7,468 nt of DNA from an uncultured Mailhella sp. (GTDB lineage: Bacteria > Desulfobacterota > Desulfovibrionia > Desulfovibrionales > Desulfovibrionaceae). The stretch is from the NCBI GenBank assembly GCA_905192935.1, contig CAJJMX010000077.1:1-7468 (forward strand), written 5' to 3'. Under the pieces are notes generated by a model. It was not told the DNA's origin and searched no databases. It was given only the letters and a program-made list of their open reading frames with translations. Of this stretch, positions 5,256-7,468 are shown piece by piece (the stretch's first letter is position 1; the number at the start of each line of letters is the position of its first letter). Both the position numbers and the translations under genes were made by a program.

Positions 5256-5996
5256 ATGAAACGTCTTTTGACCTGCGCGGCGCTCTCTCTCACGCTTCTT
5301 CTCGGAGGATGCGCCGGTTCCGCCATATACAGAGGAGTGGACGCTTCCACGGGAAGCTTTGTCTCCACGGCGTCCCCGACGGTAAGCGTGACGGCCGCCG
5401 AAGGGTATGAAAACGTGCTGTCCGGCTCGGCGCTGACCCGTGTTCCCTATGAGAACGGCTTCATGAATACCGTTCCCGTGAGGGTATGGTTCTCGCTCCA
5501 GCAGAAGGATGATGCGCAGCTCGTCAGCATGCTTGCGGAATGCTCTTCCGACGTCATCTGGGAAGTGCGCCCCATCGGCGTGGATTTTCAGACGCTGAAG
5601 GTCTTTTATGAAAGCAACGGCTCCGGCGCAAACGACGCCACCGTGCACGTCTATCTGCGTCCCGCATCCATGGACCCCTGGACGCCGCTCTTTGTTCAGG
5701 CGGGAAAGAAGATGTGGGAAGGACCGACGCTTGTGGCGCGCTATGAATGGACAGGCTCGACGCAGACGGACAAGCTCGTGGTGGAATACCGGGAAAAGGC
5801 TCCCGAACTTATGGAAGGTCTGAATCCCAGACTCACGGATCTTTCCGCCTTCATCGCCCGTTCCCAGAAGGCCTTCGTCCTCGGCGGCGTGACGGTGCCC
5901 GTCACGGCATCTGAAGGAAGAAACGTGACCATTTCCGACAGGCTGCTTGCGCCCGTGGTCGGTTCGGTGACCATCAACAGCCTTTTCAACTATTAG
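5256..5996 (+). CDS. Lipoprotein of unrecognised family
   Basis: This 246-residue protein begins with a lipoprotein signal: MKR, a hydrophobic stretch at 4-16, and the lipobox LGGC with C19 as the lipidation site. Alanine at +2 (A20) predicts outer-membrane sorting. The start at 5256 is fixed by AGAGGTG five bases upstream. After a Ser/Thr-rich linker (about 30-48), the mature part reads as alternating short beta-like segments (VPVRVWFSL at 74-82, TVHVYLRP at 129-136, TLVARYEW at 158-165, KLVVEYRE at 173-180). It ends with VTVPVTASEGRNVTISDRLL (212-231) and a final SVTINSLFNY. One cysteine, C96, remains besides C19 in the mature chain. No catalytic motif, transmembrane helix or repeat is visible. 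Family and function are unknown to me; a periplasm-facing, beta-rich envelope protein is inference. It is divergent from mnmA and transcribed separately from rpsF. Confidence 0.9.
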   Translation: MKRLLTCAALSLTLLLGGCAGSAIYRGVDASTGSFVSTASPTVSVTAAEGYENVLSGSALTRVPYENGFMNTVPVRVWFSLQQKDDAQLVSMLAECSSDVIWEVRPIGVDFQTLKVFYESNGSGANDATVHVYLRPASMDPWTPLFVQAGKKMWEGPTLVARYEWTGSTQTDKLVVEYREKAPELMEGLNPRLTDLSAFIARSQKAFVLGGVTVPVTASEGRNVTISDRLLAPVVGSVTINSLFNY

Positions 5997-6025
5997 AACA
6001 GCTGGAACAGCCGGTCCGCGGCACG

Positions 6026-6070
6026 CCTGTCCGGGCGCGAGCGCGGGCAGGACAAAGACGGGCCGTCTTT
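6026..6070 (+). terminator. Tandem hairpins after the lipoprotein gene, weak terminator candidate
   Basis: CCTGTCCG (6026-6033) pairs with CGGGCAGG (6044-6051), 8 bp including one G-T wobble, with a 10-nt loop. Three bases later AAAGACG (6054-6060) pairs perfectly with CGTCTTT (6064-6070) around GGC. Only three T end the second stem, so it is a poor canonical terminator. The position, just after the gene and before the next promoter, still suggests termination. The leading stretch 5997-6025 holds only a short GAACAGC direct repeat (5996-6002 and 6005-6011). Confidence 0.4.
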
Positions 6071-6106
6071 CCGTGCGAGTCTCCCGGGGCTTGACAGAAA
6101 GACGGC
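6062..6106. repeat. 10-bp perfect inverted repeat flanking the rpsF -35 box
   Basis: GCCGTCTTTC (6062-6071) and GAAAGACGGC (6097-6106) are exact reverse complements 25 bases apart. The left arm is also the right arm of the preceding 7-bp hairpin, so AAAGACG occurs twice and its complement once. The -35 TTGACA (6091-6096) sits immediately beside the right arm. This could be an operator pair or alternative RNA pairings. Confidence 0.5.
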
Positions 6107-6119
6107 TCCCTAGTAAATA
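6091..6119 (+). promoter_or_regulatory. Promoter of the rpsF-rpsR-rplI operon
   Basis: A perfect TTGACA (6091-6096), a 17-base spacer and TAAATA (6114-6119) precede the operon. The -10 is imperfect (3 of 6) but lies in the only AT-rich run here. The predicted start near 6126 gives a leader of about 77 nt. Confidence 0.65.
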
Positions 6120-6133
6120 CGACAGTTCACCTT

Positions 6134-6177
6134 GTTCGCCGTATGGTTTTTCCGGCAGGAAGTCGGGAGCGGCGGAC
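6134..6177 (+). promoter_or_regulatory. rpsF leader stem-loop, candidate S6:S18 autoregulatory element
   Basis: GTTCGCCG (6134-6141) pairs with CGGCGGAC (6170-6177), 8 bp with one wobble, enclosing a smaller hairpin TTCC-GGCA-GGAA (6150-6161). It ends 10 bases before the AAGGAG of rpsF. Bacterial rpsF operons are known to carry leader RNAs bound by the S6:S18 complex. The equivalence of this structure to that motif is inferred from position and folding only. Confidence 0.4.
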
Positions 6178-6202
6178 CTCTGACCGTAAGGAGATATCCT
6201 AC

Positions 6203-6517
6203 ATGCGCAAAATGGAAACCCTGCTGCTCCTTTCTCCGGAGCTGTCTGTGGAAGAGCGCGAAACCGTCCTGAAGACCATGGACGAAGTCATCACCCGCGA
6301 AGGCGGCAAGATGCTCGTCGTGGATCAGTGGGGCATGCGCGACCTGGCCTATCCCGTCCGCAAGCAGATGCGCGGCTTCTATGTTCGTCTCGAATATGCT
6401 GCTCCTTCTCAGCTCGTGGCTGAACTGGAACGCATCATCCGCATCACCGACGGCGTGTTCAAGTTCATGACCGTCAAGCTGGCCGACTCCGTCGAAGCCA
6501 CCGAGGAGGTCGCGTAA
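6203..6517 (+). CDS. rpsF: 30S ribosomal protein S6
   Basis: S6 binds the platform of the 30S subunit as a heterodimer with S18. The 104 residues show the family pattern: METLLLLSPELSVEERE at the first beta strand and helix, WGMRDLAYPVRKQMRGFYVRLEY (43-65) in the centre, and ELERIIRITDGVFKFMTVKL (74-93) at the end. It lacks the long acidic tail of E. coli S6, ending after a short DSVEATEEVA. The start at 6203 has AAGGAG nine bases upstream; the 20 extra in-frame residues from 6143 fall in the structured leader and do not match S6. Its stop overlaps the rpsR start (TAATG), so the two partner proteins are translationally coupled. The rpsR SD lies within its final codons. Confidence 0.97.
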   Translation: MRKMETLLLLSPELSVEERETVLKTMDEVITREGGKMLVVDQWGMRDLAYPVRKQMRGFYVRLEYAAPSQLVAELERIIRITDGVFKFMTVKLADSVEATEEVA

Positions 6518-6780
6518 TGGCTTTCCGTAAGAAGTTTGCTCCTCGCCGCAAGTTCTGCCGCTTCTGCGCCGACGCCGAACTGGCTCTTGATTACAAGCGT
6601 CCCGACATCCTCCGCGACTTCATCACCGAGCGCGGCAAGATCGTCGCCCGCCGCATTACCGGTACCTGCGCCAAGCATCAGCGCGCCCTCACCACCGAGA
6701 TCAAGCGCGCCCGCCAGATGGCCCTGCTGTTCTACACTTCCGCTCATTCCAGCGAACTCAAGAAGAAGACCAACATCTAA
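6517..6780 (+). CDS. rpsR: 30S ribosomal protein S18, cysteine-containing (zinc-ribbon type)
   Basis: S18 assembles with S6 on the 30S platform. The 87 residues contain the family core YKRPDILRDFITERGKI, then RRITGTCAKHQRAL and the basic IKRARQMALLFY. FCRFC gives C14 and C17; C51 and H54 (CAKH) complete a likely metal site, so this is the C+ form rather than a cysteine-free paralogue. The C-terminal tail after FYT (SAHSSELKKKTNI) is slightly longer than in E. coli S18. AGGAGGT, a near-perfect SD, lies six bases before the ATG and inside the end of rpsF. The overlap with rpsF and the 16-base gap to rplI place it in one operon. Confidence 0.97.
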   Translation: MAFRKKFAPRRKFCRFCADAELALDYKRPDILRDFITERGKIVARRITGTCAKHQRALTTEIKRARQMALLFYTSAHSSELKKKTNI

Positions 6781-6796
6781 CGGCATAGGAGACAAA

Positions 6797-7315
6797 ATGA
6801 AAGTTATTCTTCGTGCCGACGTTGAAAAGCTCGGTCACCTTGGCGACATCGTCAATGTCAAGCCCGGCTACGGCCGCAACTACCTGCTTCCTCAGCAGCT
6901 TGCCAGCCTGGCCACTCCCGCCAACATCCGCGTGTTCGAACTGGAACGCAAGAAGCTGCAGGCCCGCATGGATGCCCTCCGCGCCGCTGCCGCCGACCTC
7001 GCTTCCAAGCTCGAGGGCGTGGTCGTGACCATCGCCATGCGCGTTGGTGAAAACGACAAGCTCTATGGTTCCGTCACCCCCGCCATGATCGGCGACGCTC
7101 TCGCCGCCATGGGCATCGAAGTGGATCGTCATCGTCTGCTTCTCGACGGCTCCATCCGCACCCTGGGCGAACACAGCGTGCGCGCCCGTCTGCATGCCGA
7201 CGTGGTTCCTTCCTTCACCGTGAAGATCGTGTCTGAAGAAAAGCACATCGCTGAAGAAGAAGCCCCCGTGGAAGCTCCCGCCGCCGAAGCGGAAGCTCCT
7301 GCTGAAAATGCCTAA
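6797..7315 (+). CDS. rplI: 50S ribosomal protein L9
   Basis: L9 binds 23S rRNA near the base of the L1 stalk and projects from the ribosome, helping reading-frame fidelity. The N-terminal domain has MKVILRADVEKLGHLGDIV and the signature GYGRNYLLP (24-32). A long connecting helix spans about 41-74, and the C-terminal domain contains LYGSVTPAMIGDAL (89-102) and HSVRARLHADV (126-136). At 172 residues it is about 20 longer than E. coli L9 because of an acidic Ala/Glu/Pro tail (about 152-172) with three EAP repeats. AGGAG lies five bases before the ATG at 6797; the in-frame upstream extension from 6536 overlaps rpsR in another frame and is unrelated to L9. No T-tailed terminator follows, only a small hairpin GCTTC-CCCG-GAAGC (7319-7332). 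Confidence 0.97.
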   Translation: MKVILRADVEKLGHLGDIVNVKPGYGRNYLLPQQLASLATPANIRVFELERKKLQARMDALRAAAADLASKLEGVVVTIAMRVGENDKLYGSVTPAMIGDALAAMGIEVDRHRLLLDGSIRTLGEHSVRARLHADVVPSFTVKIVSEEKHIAEEEAPVEAPAAEAEAPAENA

Positions 7316-7342
7316 TCAGCTTCCCCGGAAGCCTGACGAGTC

Positions 7343-7468
7343 ATGGACAGCCCGGATACCGTCATGAATGAAGCCGCCGGTCCAGCGACCTGCCGCGGGG
7401 CTCGTTCCCGCGCCCGCGCGGAGGAGGGCGGTGTCGGGCGCGCGCGGGGCTCTCGTTGCTGGCGGTAT
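7343..7468 (+). CDS. Possible start of the next gene, unrecognised (truncated by window edge)
   Basis: An ATG at 7343 opens a frame of 42 codons without a stop to the window end; a second in-frame ATG is at 7364. The preceding SD is poor (GACGAG). The predicted residues after about 15 are mostly Arg, Gly and Ala from extreme GC content, and no family motif is visible. A replicative helicase (dnaB) often follows rplI in bacteria, but no DnaB residues can be seen here; a different frame (ATG at 7368) is also open. It may be coding or merely intergenic. Confidence 0.22.
   Translation, partial: MDSPDTVMNEAAGPATCRGARSRARAEEGGVGRARGSRCWRY

Noticed and set aside
5057..5368. 104-residue N-terminal extension of MnmA from a GTG
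   Set aside because: It would overlap the divergent lipoprotein gene and its promoter; MnmA similarity starts just before the PP-loop.
4163..5410. 415-codon plus-strand open frame opposite mnmA and running into the lipoprotein gene
   Set aside because: It overlaps two confident genes in wrong frames, and its translation has no recognisable domain.
1..7468. CRISPR arrays, tRNA or rRNA genes, insertion sequences
   Set aside because: No regularly spaced repeats, no tRNA cloverleaf with a GGTTCGAATC-type T-arm, no rRNA-like stretch and no transposase or terminal repeats were seen.

Overview
The window looks like chromosomal DNA from a GC-rich, Gram-negative anaerobe of the Desulfovibrionaceae (Desulfovibrio/Bilophila/Mailhella type). 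The main evidence is the siroheme-dependent haem pathway (radical-SAM proteins AhbC and AhbD, with hemB), a pathway typical of sulfate reducers. A PNPCxxCN-type MnmA and a Gram-negative lipoprotein signal agree with this. The genus is inference.

Minus strand, read right to left from 5056 to 1. First is mnmA (tRNA 2-thiouridylase, 5056-4016), with no visible Shine-Dalgarno (SD) sequence. A strong sigma70-like promoter (3969-3941), abutted by a dyad, then drives ahbC (3831-2647) through a leader of about 100 nt with two hairpins. ahbC ends at a clear intrinsic terminator (2631-2597). Next is an AEC-family membrane transporter (2517-1591), then a 221-bp gap with a candidate promoter, then hemB (1369-371). 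hemB overlaps by one base the start of ahbD (371 to the window edge, truncated). HemB makes porphobilinogen at the start of the tetrapyrrole pathway. AhbC and AhbD perform the last two steps, from didecarboxysiroheme to Fe-coproporphyrin to haem. The transporter between them is the odd member.

Plus strand. A divergent intergenic region (5057-5255) carries a sigma70-like promoter and a 12-bp palindrome ahead of a lipoprotein of unrecognised family (5256-5996). After it come hairpins and a consensus -35 promoter (6091-6119) with a structured leader, then the tightly packed rpsF-rpsR-rplI operon (6203-7315) for ribosomal proteins S6, S18 and L9. The last 150 bases are very GC-rich. One frame stays open to the edge, but nothing in it is recognisable.

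The genes are mostly housekeeping: no mobile element, CRISPR array, rRNA or tRNA was seen. The most interesting material is regulatory (dyads at promoters, structured leaders, a possibly leaderless mnmA), together with the transporter inside the haem cluster and the orphan lipoprotein.
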